From positions 11,222,001 to 11,286,000 of the forward strand of contig JBHGNT010000016.1 in assembly GCA_043228905.1 (NCBI GenBank): DNA of 64,000 nt. Reading direction: 5' to 3'. Origin of the DNA: Azolla caroliniana (Eukaryota > Polypodiophyta). Below, in pieces: positions 52,292-63,232 of the stretch. The notes under the pieces were generated by a model. The model was not told the origin of the DNA. It searched no databases and saw only the letters and a program-made list of their open reading frames with translations. Each line of letters begins with the position of its first letter. The first letter of the stretch is position 1. The position numbers and the translations under genes were made by a program.

Positions 52292-52351
52292 CGTTCTTCT
52301 TGTTCTTCTTGGTCAAGCTGTGTCGGCTGCAAAGAGGTTCTCAACCCTCGC

Positions 52352-52363
52352 GCTCTGATACCA
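52352..52363 (-). other. Copia F primer-binding site
   Basis: Minus strand tggtatcagagc, complementary to initiator tRNA-Met, adjacent to the LTR at 52364. Confidence 0.95.
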
Positions 52364-52819
52364 TGTAAAAAGTAGCGTGTGGAAGCAAGTATGAAGACCG
52401 AACAGAAGGAAGAAAACTCAAGTTTAATGGAGAGCTTGAGCTTACGCAGTATACGCGGGAGAGATAGAGAGAGTGAGAGAGAGAAAAAACACAAGAAGTA
52501 TATTCAAGAACAGTACACAATCTCTATTCACCACTATCTACATATGTGTGTTCAATGAACACTTTATACAAGTCCTAGAAGGACTGACAGAAGTACTGAC
52601 AGTACTTCAATGCTCATTGAGAGCTCCTACACTAACTCCCAAATATATTCCTCACGGAATATCTTTCCTAACGGCCTCCCGGTTTACGCACCGATCCGGC
52701 CCTACCTACACACCAGTCTACGTACCGGTTTACGCATTCGGCCTAATTGATCGGTCCCAACCGATCCGGTCCTCGGCTTCTTCAGCCGATCAGGCCGATG
52801 TTGAGCTTGTCTCTCAACA
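52364..52819 (-). repeat. Copia F 5' LTR (456 bp)
   Basis: TGTAAAAAGTAGCG...TTGTCTCTCAACA. The minus-strand TATA box ttgtataaagtg lies near 52560-52571. Flank at 52820-52824 is gtttt. Confidence 0.92.
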
Positions 52820-52824
52820 GTTTT

Positions 52825-53513
52825 CAATATTATTTAACAGAAATTCATTTATTTTTTTGATATTTCGCATCTACCTGTTTGTCTTTGGCATTTATAGCTC
52901 TTTTTTAGAATTAACATATCTTTAAACATATAAGTTGTTAGAAATTACTTATTGGTTCATATATTTGAGTTTCTCTATATTTTTCAATCTTCGTTTACAT
53001 GCAGTTGTACTAATAGGAATAGTCATACATAGTTGCCAATGGCCACAATTGCATCGTACCAAGTAATAATTTCCACCAAGATTGTGCTTTGCAGCAAATC
53101 TCCCGAGCATTATCCATTCCTCTTCTTTTAGCAATCCTTACAAGCATACCAACAAATGTTCTCGTTATTGAAGCATCTTTTCATGTCAACAATTTGGTTG
53201 TCAATATTAAACTTCCCAATAAGTTTGTGCAATCACTCCTTTCTCATTTTCTCTCTTTCATTTTCGTCAATGGAATATGAAGAAGGATTAAACAACTTGT
53301 CATTATTGAAAAATGTAACATTTGAGAAACTCTTGTTTAAGGCATCAATAACATGTTGAACAAAGGCTTTTCCAATCCTAACCAAACTACCATTTTCCAC
53401 ATTACCATGAAAAATATTTAAATTGAAACCACTACCAATACCACTCATTAGTTCTCTTGATCTTTTTCCAACCTTCTTTGGGTTTGGAATTGGTACTCTG
53501 AAAGAATGTAAGG
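52825..53513. other. AT-rich region, unidentified
   Basis: The minus strand of 53134-52949 is open for 61 codons (RFAAKHNLGGNYYLVRCNCG), with broken coding-like text upstream to 53448. I cannot assign it to a family; a decayed DNA-transposon or host exon is possible. Confidence 0.3.
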
Positions 53514-54005
53514 TGTTAGGAATATGTTGCTCCTATGGGAGGAGCTTATTGGTCAGGCTCAGAGCTGACAATTGATGTAATGGAGAGTTGATTGAGAAAG
53601 AGTCGACATGGTAAGTCGACAATGTCGCAGATGTGATCCACGTCGAAGACACGACCGACTAGTCAAGCCAACTGCACAGTCGACATTGGAGCCGATTAGT
53701 CGACCAGTCGGTTGATTAATCATTATTTTTATTTAATAGAATAATAGGAGTGACAGTAGTAGTGGCCACATTTTAAAATAGCCCATACGGTGTATAAGTA
53801 TAAATAAACTTAGGGAAAAGATTTTGTTGTTGTTGCATAGTGTCGAGTTTTCATAGAGAGTGAGATATAGAGAGTGTGTGAGAGAGTGCATGAGATAGAG
53901 TTGCGACAGAGTTTGGTGAACCTGCCAAGAACTCTAAGGGGTTAAACTCTAAGCATCTGAGAAGAGTTGTAACCGCGCTTGTATTCTATGTGTATAGTGG
54001 AAGAT
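53514..54005 (+). repeat. Copia-like LTR (family of Copia E), right end approximate
   Basis: Starts TGTTAGGAATATG like the Copia E 3' LTR. A TATA-like tgtataagtataaataaac lies near 53792-53810, followed by a GA-rich leader (about 53855-53905). No pol sequence on either side, so it is a solo or orphan LTR. The far end was not determined. Confidence 0.6.
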
Positions 54006-54099
54006 CTATTCCCCCGTTGTCGCATGGCGCGTGACACACGTGCCAAACATCGTGATGTGCACGCCACATGTTGTCGTGCCTTCCAACGCTTCATCGTTG

Positions 54100-55193
54100 T
54101 GTGAGTCGGGTGGGAACCGTTGGGGTTTTGGACTGGAGGAGGGAGAATTTGCGACGAGTCTAGTTATGAATAGATTGTAAGAAAGAGAGATAGGAAACTC
54201 GTGAATCCCACGAGTATAGTGTGTATTAATCAATACTTAGAAAAGAATATGAATTTAGATTGAAAGAGAGAAATTGATAGAAACTCATGAATCCTACGAG
54301 TATAATATATTGTTAAGAATTAGGTAATTAACTACAGGTTATTTAGTACGTAATTATGTGATTAAGTTAAGTGAAAGATTAAGTGATATGTGTGTGAGAG
54401 GAAGTTAACACTTATGAACAACGAGACAAGATGGGGGATGATTAACTATATTAAAAAGCATCATCAAATACAAAAATACCCATACTGAGGTGTATATATA
54501 CATCTCATGTTCAAAGGTGCACATGGGTAAGTAGAATATAGGTACAAGGGTGTAAGTCCTATATTAAATGAACATGGGAGTGGAGGATCTACAATGTATC
54601 CCACTCAAGTACAAAATTCTATTTAAGGCTTTAAGGTTAATACACTAACTGGATTCTACCTAGGTAACTACTAAGATACGTGTGTTGACTAACTAAACTA
54701 AGTTGAGCTTGATATCTCAACATATATTAATCAACCCTTATAATAAAAAAATCAACTACTTATTACAATTTTCTCTCCACCCTTATATAGTGATGGGAGC
54801 ATCATGCTTTTTCTAAAGTGTTCATGCATATTAGATGTGCATGAATCACTTATCTATTATGTTTTTTCTTCTAATAATAGTGTTCATGCACGTGAGATGT
54901 TGAATAGCTTTTTCGATCATGTGTTTTCTTCTAACTAAAGTTTTATGCACTCTACGTGTAAAAGTAGCTTTTCCTAAAAATATATGGGATATCTACTTTT
55001 TTAACAGTTATGATGTGTTAATATAATGGTAAAACTACAAATTATTAACATGGAGGTACAAGATTTAAATCCTGCCCTATGTTGTAATATATATTTTAAT
55101 ATTTTCTTCTATTTCTTCATTTTGATTGAATCGGGTACTTTATACGTTTTTCCACAAGCTCTTGAAGTCGTCGTAGTGTGCTTCCATAGAACA
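54100..55193 (-). repeat. Gypsy-type solo LTR (family of 62518-63215), split by a Copia solo LTR
   Basis: 54100-54310 and 54728-55193 together align with 62518-63215: tgagtcgggtgggaacc, ctcgtgaatcccacgagt, cccttatatagtgatgggag (minus-strand TATA box), paired tgttcatgca motifs and the tRNA-like ggaggtacaag...aatcctgcccta. No coding sequence belongs to it. Confidence 0.7.
54311..54722 (-). mobile_element. Copia solo LTR (412 bp) nested in the Gypsy-type LTR
   Basis: TGTTAAGAATTAGG...GATATCTCAACA with perfect 5-bp target-site copies tatat at 54306-54310 and 54723-54727. The end gttgagcttga-tctcaaca resembles the Copia A LTR end. Interrupts a sequence that is continuous in the related LTR at 62.7 kb. 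Confidence 0.9.
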
Positions 55194-55274
55194 CTTCTTC
55201 GATTACTCCCACGATTTCTTCGTGTTCTTTTATGATTGATGCAAACTGTAGCTCATCCTGCATCTTTCAAAGTT

Positions 55275-55577
55275 CGGGGGCCGGCACAAAACGTTAGTCT
55301 TGGCGGGAGCCGATATTTCGTCTCCTTCATCGACGACCACACGCGGCACACGTGGATCTACCTCATTGAGAGGAAGAGTGAAGTCTTCGACTGTTTCCGG
55401 GACCTCAAAGGGTTCGTGGAAGCCGAAACGGGACGAAAGATCAAGTGCCTGTGGTCGGATGGCGGAAAAGAGTACTTTTCCGGCCAATTCAACAGTTATC
55501 TACAACAAATGGGAATTTGGCGCGAATTCAGTTGTAGATACACGCTAGAGCAGAACGGCGTGGCCGAGAGTGTATAA
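55275..55577 (+). pseudogene. pol: Copia H integrase core, inverted relative to the rest of the element
   Basis: Plus-strand text GPAQNVSLGGSRYFVSFIDD, DCFRDLKGFVEAETGRKIKC, SDGGKEYFSGQFNSYLQQ and EQNGVAES corresponds to the Copia F minus-strand region 50703-50410. It meets the minus-strand part at 55573/55574, where gccgag runs straight into agtgtataagg. In Copia F the sequence agagtgtataagg follows the other end of this segment, so a clean local inversion is the simplest explanation. Confidence 0.92.
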
Positions 55578-57171
55578 GGTCAAGCTTGTTCCGGCTCCGA
55601 TTTCACTCGTTGGGGAAGGGAAGTCGGTGTTGCTTCCCGAGCTGGCAGGCTTCACAAATTTGTGCCTTTCGGCCACTAAACTTGGGCAATCCGAACACTA
55701 CCTGCTTCGTTTGCAGATCTTGAAGCCGCTGGTAGTTGACGTGGCCTATCCGCTTGTGCCACAAGTCGATGTCCGACTCGGTCTTTTGTCCCTTCGCGAA
55801 CATTGCGGTGCCGCCGTCAGTGGAGTCGAGGATGAACATTCTCCCATCTCTGTGCCCTTGCGCAATCACACGGCCTTCTTCCTCAATGAAGCACCCGAGG
55901 TGTGTAAACCAAACTTCCATCCCTTGGTCGACGATCTGTCCGACCGAGACCAAGTTCTTCGTGATTGTCGGAACGTGTAGCACGTTCATGAGTTTCCCTT
56001 TCTGCCCGACATGACTAAGGGGAACTTCTCCGACATTCGCGATCAGATGTGGAGTGTCGTCTCCTGTTGCGACTACTCCCGGTTGTATCGGTTTTTCCAG
56101 GTACGAGAACCACTCCTTATGGCTCATCATGTGGTTTGACGCGCCGGAGTCTACGTACCACACCTCGTCCGATCTCGGGGTGCTCTGTTTCATTGAGTTT
56201 GCTTCGTGTCTCGTCACGAAGACAGACCCTTCTCTAGCTCTCCCAGAGTCTTTGGTGTAGTGCGATCGCTGCCAATTTCCCTTGTCGGTATGTCTGGAGC
56301 CGTTCCCAGAACCAGTTCTCTCCGAATCGGCACGCTTCTTCCAGCACTCGCTTTGCCTGTGGCCTTTCTTGCCACAGTACCAGCACTCCGCGATGGACTT
56401 CCCTTGCCGGTTCTCATCGCTTTGACTCCCCCTGTTTCCGAAGGGTCCGGAGTTGCTGTTGGCATCACTTCGGTGCCTTCTTCCTTGATCTCGTCGGCCG
56501 CCTCCATTGCGCGCCGACTCGCCTCGTCCTCCACGTCCACGAGGCCTATCTCCCTCCGTGTACAACATTCTGCTGTCGGTGTGCGTGCTTGTAGACGCAC
56601 CCGCGTGGTTCTCCTCTAGCAGGAGCATCGACTGTAAGTCGAAAAAGGACGACGTATTCTCCCGGGTACACACATCCGTTTGGAACGCTCCGAACTTCGA
56701 CGCCAAACCTCCGAGACATATCTGGACCATCTCGCTCTCCTCGATGTTCACCTCTATGGAGGCGAGGGAGTCGCAGATATCCTTGATCTTCGAGGTATAG
56801 TCCGCCACCGACAAGTCGCATTGTCGTAGGTTGCTCAACTCCTGTCGGAGCTGAAGCTTCCTGGCTGTGGTGCTCGCAGCGAAAATGTTCTTCAGATTTT
56901 CCCACGCACCCTTCAGCGTCTTTGCATCCCGAACATAGCTCAGTAGCTGTTCGCCCACACACGACGCGAAGCAGTAGAATACCCTGCTCGCCGATTGCTC
57001 CCACGACGGGAAGTCTCTGTGTGTCGATTCGAGTGCCGCGTCATTAGCTCCTTCGACATAACTCCAGTAGCCGTGCCCGAGCAGGTACCGGTGCATCTTG
57101 TAAGACCAAGACACGTAGTAAGTTCTGTCGAGCTTCTCTGTTGGAAGCGAGCTCGCCATGCCTCTATCCAT
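55574..57171 (-). CDS. gag: Copia H gag-protease-pre-integrase, intact frame
   Basis: 522 codons without interruption from ATG 57171. Residues 1-190: capsid (SLPTEKLDRTYYVSWSYKMH; SVADYTSKIKDICDSLASIE; ENTSSFFDLQSMLLLEENH). About 215-265: Arg/Gly/Asp-rich RNA-binding region. Near 270: zinc knuckle CWYCGKKGHRQSEC. Near 345: protease WYVDSGASNHMMSHKEWF. Then MNVLHVPTITKNLVSVGQIV and the pre-integrase domain IDLWHKRIGHVNYQRLQDLQ ending CEACQLGKQHRLPFPNE. The frame ends at the inversion breakpoint. Best-preserved gag in the window, possibly still able to make capsid protein. Confidence 0.92.
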
Positions 57172-57243
57172 CGTTCTTCTTGTTCTTCTTCGTCAAGCTG
57201 TGTCGGCTGCAGAGAGGTTCTCAGCCCTCGCGCTCTGATACTA

Positions 57244-57630
57244 TGAAGAAAATAGCGTGCGGAAGCAGGTATGAAGACAGAACAGAGGAAGTAAACTCAG
57301 GTTCAATGGAGAGCTTGGGCTTACGCGATATAAGCGGGAGAGACAGAGAGAGAAACACAAAGAACTCTGTATTCAATAATAATACTCAGTCTATACATAA
57401 GACGTGCTCAGTGAGCACTTTTATACAAGTCCTAGAAGGACTGACCGAAGTACTGATAGTACTTCAATGCTCATCAAGAGCCCCTACACTAACTCCCAAA
57501 TATATTCCTCACGGAATATCTTTCCTAACGACCTCCCGGTTTATGTACTCGGCCTAACCGATCGGTCCCAACCGATCCGGTCCTCGGCTTCTTCAGCCGA
57601 TCCGGCCGATGTTGAGCTTGTCTCCCAACA
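57244..57630 (-). repeat. Copia H 5' LTR (387 bp)
   Basis: TGAAGAAAATAGCG...CTTGTCTCCCAACA. Like the Copia F LTR but lacking an internal segment of about 55 bases (the gcaccgatccgg...accggtttacgc region) and with a small difference at the start. TATA box ttgtataaaagtg on the minus strand near 57420. Confidence 0.9.
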
Positions 57631-59142
57631 TGAACCCTTCTCGGTTTCTCCTTTCCACGTGATTTTCAGACCGTTGTCGAAAATCTTCACGACAACGCAC
57701 AAAGTGATAATGCACTTGTATGTGGTTAGTGTGATCGTGGAAGACTAGGTTCCTCGCAAGTTGGATGCTGCTAAGGTTATCATAGAAGATTGTCGTCGGG
57801 TTGGCAACCTCTACTTGCACATCCTTTAATAGCCGCTTGAGCCATATAGCTTCGCATGTAACGATAACTGCTCCTCTGTATTCGACCTTGGTGCTCGATG
57901 GTGCCACTATTGGTTGTTTCTTGCTGCACCAGGTGATTGTCATGCTTCCTAATGAGAATGTGTATCCGGATGTTGTTTGACGATTGCTGGCATTTCTTGC
58001 CCGATTGGCATCCATGTAGCCAACTAATTATTCGACTACACAGGTTCAATACAACATCCCATGATCCTTCGTGCCACTCACATAGCGTAATATCCGTTGT
58101 GTGCACAAAAGGTGTTCGAACATCGGTTGCATCATGAATTGACTGATTAAGACGACCGGATAGTTGAGGTCCGACCGGGTGATCGTCAAATAGATGAGGC
58201 TTCCAACAATCTACTGAAATCATGTCGCATCGCATGCTAACCCCAATTCGTGGCGAAGCTTGACATTCTTGTCAAGAGGAGTCAAGTCGGATTTGCAATT
58301 CGTCATGACAATTTTGCAATCTGTCATGCCGAATTTGAAGAGCATATTTAACACATAATTCCTTTGGTTGATCAATATACTTTCCGGGGTTCAGATCACT
58401 TCAATCACGAGGAAATAATGAAGGTACCCCAAATCCTTCATTTCAAATAATGTTGATAATTGAGACTTCACTTGGCCGATTTCATCAAGATCGGCGCCAA
58501 CGATGACCAAGTCATCCACGTATAGCAATATGTTGACCGACCCTTTCCAACCTTGCTAGATGAATAGAGAAGAATCCTATTTTGACGGTTGAAACCCCAT
58601 CCAACGCAATCGTTGTGTGATCTTCGCGTTCCAGGCTCGTGGAGCTAGCTTCAGTCCGTAAAGGGATTTCTTCAGCTGGCAAACCGTCGACTTGTTCAAT
58701 TCGGATTGAAATCAGGAGGTTGCACCATATAAACCTATTCCTCAAGGTCGCTTCGCAAAAACACGTTCTTCACTTCCATCTGATGCAGGTGCCATCCCTT
58801 TTCGCTACTACTACCAACAATACATGGTTGATGCCGTGTGTCTACGCATATCCCTTGGTCACCAATTGGGTCATGTACTTGTTTGACGTTGCCGTCAGCT
58901 TTGTATTTCACCTTGAATACCCATTTGTAGCCAATTAGCTTGATACCTTTGGGGGGGTCAACCAGGTCCTATGCCTTGTTTTCGAGTAGTGCATGCATCT
59001 CTTCCTCCATGACAGTTTTCTAATTGGCATCCTATGCCACCTTTGCAATTAGCTCTTCAACTCACGTATCTCCTCCACTTTGGTCATGTACGCATAATAA
59101 TGCATCATGTACTCATAATATCCATACTAGATTACGGGGTTT
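57631..59142 (-). pseudogene. pol: Older Copia fragment: reverse transcriptase and RNase H
   Basis: RNase H 58015-57690: STKVEYRGAVIVTCEAIWLK and YDNLSSIQLARNLVFHDH. Reverse transcriptase text runs from about 59130 to 58020 through many stops and shifts; recognisable pieces include the YVDDLVIVGADLDEI region near 58480-58530, the LKDVQVEV segment and the EYM motif near 59110. The left end meets the Copia H LTR and the right end meets a Gypsy fragment at 59142. More decayed than Copia F. Confidence 0.85.
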
Positions 59143-59345
59143 TAGTGGAATGAAAATCGGATAGATTGGGATTCAAAGCTTCATAGCGTGCTTTGGGCAT
59201 ACCGAACGAGCTTCAAGACCAGTATCCAGTCTACACCATTCCAGTTAGCTTTTGGACTAGACGTTGTCATGCTAATTGAATTTTAGGTGTAGAGTCTCCG
59301 AGTGCAAGTTCGGGAGCGGCTAAATGAGATAGAATCGAAGCAAAT
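59143..59345 (+). pseudogene. pol: Gypsy integrase C-terminal fragment (relative of Gypsy C and D)
   Basis: Starts aatgaaaatcggatagattg, matching Gypsy D at 23873 (aatgaaaaccggacggactg). Translation FKTSIQSTPFQLAFGLDVVM and RVQVRERLNEIES parallels the Gypsy D integrase end (YKTSIRTTPFRLAFGLEAVM). Stops interrupt. It runs straight into third-frame sequence, so the rest of integrase and the spacer are deleted. Confidence 0.85.
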
Positions 59346-60300
59346 CCGATCAGAGTAATTATTGGTGCTTGGGGAAGATCTCCTCTCAGAGGAAGCGGTC
59401 CTAACATACCCGGACATACCTGATATGACACATGAGTTCGCCGCAATTCTGCAATTCGGTAGCAACCATGAGATGGTGGAGTGGCTTGGCTACCAAAACA
59501 TATTAGTAGCATCTCGCAAGGTAGCCAAACTCTAGGAATAAGAGATGATCCGATGCGCTATTATGCCAAGGATGAAGGCAAACAGGCTGAATCGGATAAC
59601 GTTCGACCAAGTGGGAATGCCAACACTCAATCCATCATTACCCGAAATACATAAGGGTGTTGTCCAAGGAGTTGTCCACGGTGTGACATGCAACAAGGGA
59701 CATGATGGAGTGTCTGATGAATATTCGACATGCGGCAGAATATGTGGTGAGAGAATGGGAGGAATCCAATAGTCGAATACGGCTATTGGAAGAGCAATTA
59801 AAAGAAATGGAACGAAGGCTAGCCAACCAAATAGAGGAACTGGTGGTTCTAAAAATAGAGGACTTAGTCGGCAAGAATGACAAAGCAACCACGTTGACAT
59901 ACGGAGGGGAAGAAGATAAGGTGGAGCAAGAGCCAGGAGGGATGACGAAGACCATCCTAGACACCAACAACGAAATAGAACCACTAATTGCCAACATACT
60001 AGCTCAAGGGGAAATCACGCATGCAAGCTGACCGGAGGAGGCCATGGTGGAAAGAGAAGCAACTAGACAGACTCAAGAAGCCGTGGTTCTGGAAACAAGG
60101 GACTTTCCTGGGAAGGATCACGGGGACATTGAGTCAATGGAAAGGCGGTTAGAAGAAGGTATGGTGACGACAACAACAACTCTAGATGTAGTGAAGAATG
60201 CGGAACCAGTCCAATTTGTGGAAGTAGAGCCGACCAAGAACCAGATTGAAGGATTGTGGGAGACCTTTCTCTACCAACTCTTGATTTGAACCCTTGACTT
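59346..60300 (+). pseudogene. Third-frame remnant of a Gypsy C/D relative
   Basis: LLSEEAVLTYPDIPDMTHEF and AAILQFGSNHEMVEWLGYQ (59380-59510) parallel the Gypsy C third-frame segment SEEEVLGYKDLPVEAYEFSA and LLRLGTTYELMDFL. Downstream, 59702-60031 and 60044-60289 are open and coiled-coil-like (SRIRLLEEQLKEMERRLANQ; GDIESMERRLEEGM). The N-terminal domain is absent. This gives a third, independent occurrence of the unknown protein. Confidence 0.7.
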
Positions 60301-60818
60301 CAACACCGAGAGACAAAACACTTCCCCAAATGAGCTAGCTTCTTTTCTTAACAAATTGTTTGATTTCTTACTTTCTCTTCCTTGATTCTCCTTTTCCCTC
60401 CTTTACTCTTTTTATAGGTGCCCCCATGCATATGATGCATGTGAGGGTACAAAGCATGCATATAGTGCATGAAATGCATGTGATGCATGATCGCCATTTG
60501 GCATTCATGAATTACATGTGATGCATGATAGACATCTCGCGCATTTGAGCTTTCATGTATTAAAATATATATGGGAATCATGAAAATATACTTTAAAAAC
60601 AACTAACCAATCTTAGTGGTGTGTACCTCGTGCTTGGTATACAAGGTTGAGGGTTCAAGTCTCTGAATTTTACTCAATTCAATATTTAGCTTCATTCTTA
60701 TATCCTGAAGCGTATTCTTTGCAATATTTCTAAAAGGGTGTGGGTTCAAGTCTCTCAAATACTAGTAAATACAATATTTAAGTTCATTTTTATATCGTGA
60801 AACACATTCTTCACGATA
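60300..60818 (-). repeat. 3' LTR of Gypsy J, left end approximate
   Basis: Bounded on the right by the polypurine tract at 60819-60833. Shares layout with 62518-63215: tRNA-like gggttcaagtctct boxes, atgcatgtgatgcatg-type repeats, and a minus-strand TATA-like ctataaaaag near 60408-60417. Strongly diverged. Confidence 0.55.
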
Positions 60819-61300
60819 CCCACCCCTCTGAACTTGCACATTGGTTGTGCAGAGTTCATCCAACACTTCTTCCGATTCTTTTAGTTCTTCTACTTCCTCA
60901 TAAAATTTGGGCTTTAGTGACTCACTCCTTTTAAATATTTTAATCCTTTTTCCTGCAATTGGGATACGAATATCTGTCCCATCCAATTCATTGAGGAAAT
61001 ATGTGCCCTTATCTGTTATTTTCCTAACTTCACAAGGTCCAAACCATCTTTTTGTGAACTTCCAAATAGTACTGTATTGATTATCTAGGCTACTGTCATA
61101 TACTAATACCCAATCTCCCTTTTGCACCTGCTTGGTTGTATTCTTTTCATGGTGTCAAATCTGTCATTATTCTTGATTCTTGCCTCTTTCAATCTAGTAG
61201 CTGCTTTTTCAATGTCTTCTGTCCTTGATTGAAGTTGTCGTATTCGAATCGCAAGTAAATCTTCCCTACTCATAACACAACCCATATAGTTATCTTTTCT
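60762..61300 (-). pseudogene. pol: Gypsy J integrase C-terminus
   Basis: 61285-61103: MSREDLLAIRIRQLQSRTED and AATRLKEARIKNNDRFD. 61127-60762: KGDWVLVYDSSLDNQYSTIW, KFTKRWFGPCEVRKI and GTYFLNELDGTDIRIPIAGK, the chromatin-proximal SH3-like end found in Gypsy integrases. The two pieces differ by a frameshift near 61115. The end of the frame overlaps the polypurine tract. Confidence 0.85.
60819..60833 (-). other. Polypurine tract of Gypsy J
   Basis: Minus strand gttcagaggggtggg immediately before the LTR; equivalent to 63216-63232 (ggttcggagggggcgag). Confidence 0.75.
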
Positions 61301-61416
61301 TTCAAAAGTTCTAATGGTTGAGGGATTCTAGCCCTATGCATGGGTATTGGCTTAAAGTTCCATGGAAGATGAGGGATAATTAATATAACCATGTGCTCCA
61401 CAATGTCTGGATCCAC

Positions 61417-61917
61417 TCACCCTATTTCCTCTTGTTGGAATGTGAACGCCTTTCCATGCCTTTTTAACATCTCCCTGAACTGCTTTTCTTTAGCAAGTAA
61501 TAGGAAGCCACCCCCTCCTATTTTCATCTCTTGTATTGTTTCCAAAGTAAACACATGTCCCACCTTTCGTGGGTCTCTGATCATTGGCTCCATGGCTGCT
61601 TCTTTGATTTCCCTTTCACTATCCCCTGGAAGTGGAGCAGCAATAGGACGAACCTTCTTCTCCACTGTCTTGTACTTTGTCAGGACATGTGCCGCATGAT
61701 TCTTTCGAGCAACTTCTTCAATGACCTCGTACATCTTGATAGAATGGACAAGAACCTGAATTTCTTCCTCATCCTCCATCGCTTCCAAATGACTTATTGT
61801 ATCTTCAAAACTTAATTCTTCAAACATATCCTGAACTTCATTATCATCATATATTAATCTAGAACACTTAAAGTTCTCAATAATATTTTGTGTTTTATTA
61901 TTATTTACTTTTAACAT
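61417..61917 (-). pseudogene. pol: Gypsy J pol segment upstream of reverse transcriptase
   Basis: 166 open codons with KKVRPIAAPLPGDSEREIKE and FREMLKRHGKAFTFQQEEIG; the last motif normally leads into the Gypsy reverse transcriptase. After it PHLPWNFKPIPMHRARIP is readable (about 61390-61325) and then the domain is lost by deletion. Confidence 0.75.
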
Positions 61918-62030
61918 AAAAGTAGCACCACCAGATGAGAGTGTAGAAGGAATATCTTTCTTTACATTATTATTTATGGGGTTTTCTTTTATGTTCGAGC
62001 TATCACAACCCCTACTTGTAAAAGCCCTAT

Positions 62031-62500
62031 CTAAAAATCTTGCAAAAACTCTTCATCCATCTCTTGAATTGGATGTTCCCTCAAGCATTCTTTGTTTCTT
62101 TCATGGTTGGGCCTCATGGTTAAGAATTGGACAATCTTTCTTCCATCTTGACTCTTGATTCTCGCAAAAGCCGAACCATCATCAATCACCTTTGTTTCCA
62201 TCCTTATTGCGGTGATATAAGGTTGACCAAGGATGACGGGGTAGGTTGATCGATCAAGCACAAGAAATTTTGATTCACCAACACATCACCAATTGTTACC
62301 TTCACACTCGGACATTCTCCAAATAAATCTTCCGTAGTCTCAGTGGCATCTCTTATTTTCCACCCATGACTCTTGTCGATCGGCCACCCTCCTCGAGCAT
62401 AAAATTCTGTTGACATCATGTTAATCTCCGATCCATGATCGATCAAAGCAATATATGGATTTTGTTGCTCCCCAATTTTTGCAGGCGCTGTCGTGCCTTT
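62031..62500 (-). pseudogene. pol: Gypsy J aspartic protease region
   Basis: EQQNPYIALIDHGSEINMMS near 62465-62410 carries the aspartic protease site in the DHG form. It continues GWPIDKSHGWKIRDATETTE and, after a frame change near 62230, YPVILGQPYITAIRMETKVI, ARIKSQDGRKIVQFLTMRP. The DHG form is found in a distinct group of plant Gypsy elements. Confidence 0.85.
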
Positions 62501-62517
62501 CGGCTCCGGATCGTTTG

Positions 62518-63215
62518 CGTGAGTCGGGTGGGAACCACTGAGGTTTTGGACTAGGAGAAAGAAGAATATGAGATGAGGCTAGTAATGGATAGATTATTAG
62601 AAAGAGAAGTAAGATAGCAATCTCGTGAATCCCACGAGTTTAGTATATTTAGTCAATATTTAGGTAGTAAGAGAGAATTATTTTAGCAAATTCGTGAATC
62701 CCACGAATATTTTAGATTGATTGATCATTATAGAAAAATAATCAACAAAAACTACAATGTGCTCCCCATCCTTATATAGTGATGGGAGAGACTAAGCATA
62801 GCTACATGCTTTTTTCTAATATGTTCATGCACACTAAATGTGCATGTGATGCTTTTCTAATCCTTGCTTTTATTTGCTAAATATAGTGCTCATGCACGCT
62901 AGATGTGCATGAGTCACTTTTTAGTTGCTTGCGTTTTTCTATAAAATATTCACGCACTCTAAATATACATGATTTACCTTTTAATAAAGGTAGGCGCAAA
63001 TAAAGCACTTATAGTTATTAAATCTATTATAGAACACTAAAGATAAGGTAGCATAATGGTAAAGTTGAGGTTTGGCTATGTGGAGGTACAAGGTTTGAAT
63101 CTTGCCCTATGCATGTGATAAATATCTTGATATTCTTATTTTATTTATTTATATGTAATTAAATCGGTTATATTATTTTTACTTTTTCACGTAGTGTACG
63201 AAATACACTATGACA
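62518..63215 (-). repeat. Gypsy-type LTR between Gypsy J and the element to the right
   Basis: Ends at the polypurine tract 63216-63232, so it is the 3' LTR of the right-hand element; it also abuts the 5' side of Gypsy J. Minus-strand TATA box (ctatataagg, about 62770-62779). Near the right end, ggtagcataatgg...ggtttgaatcttgccc resembles tRNA A and B boxes. The left limit is inferred from alignment with 54100. Confidence 0.65.
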
Positions 63216-63232
63216 CTCGCCCCCTCCGAACC
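63216..63232 (-). other. Polypurine tract of the right-hand Gypsy element
   Basis: Minus strand ggttcggagggggcgag directly before the LTR start TGTCATAGTG. Confidence 0.75.

Larger units (their letters stand above)
47630..52819 (-). mobile_element. Copia F, nearly complete Ty1/Copia element
   Basis: Minus strand: 5' LTR 52364-52819, primer site 52352-52363, gag, protease, integrase, reverse transcriptase, RNase H, charged extension, polypurine tract 47885-47908, 3' LTR truncated (47630-47884). Several frameshifts and stops. Same family as Copia H, and related to Copia A and the 39-kb Copia. Confidence 0.93.
55275..57630 (-). mobile_element. Copia H (family of Copia F), truncated with inverted integrase segment
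   Basis: Minus strand: 5' LTR 57244-57630, primer site 57232-57243 (tagtatcagagc, one base changed), intact gag-protease-pre-integrase frame 57171-55603, then a 300-bp integrase core segment (55275-55573) in the opposite orientation. Reverse transcriptase and RNase H are missing. Confidence 0.92.
60300..62517 (-). mobile_element. Gypsy J, internally deleted Ty3/Gypsy element of another lineage
   Basis: Minus strand: protease region (62500-62031), segment before reverse transcriptase (61917-61417), then a jump from near 61320 to the integrase C-terminus (61285-60762), polypurine tract and 3' LTR. Reverse transcriptase, RNase H and integrase core are missing, and so is gag. The protease text IDHGSEINMMS is unlike Gypsy C and D. 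Confidence 0.85.

Noticed and set aside
52949-53134. Short frame with CNCG motif as a zinc protein
   Set aside because: Only 61 codons, no matching flanking exons or partner motifs; left as unidentified.
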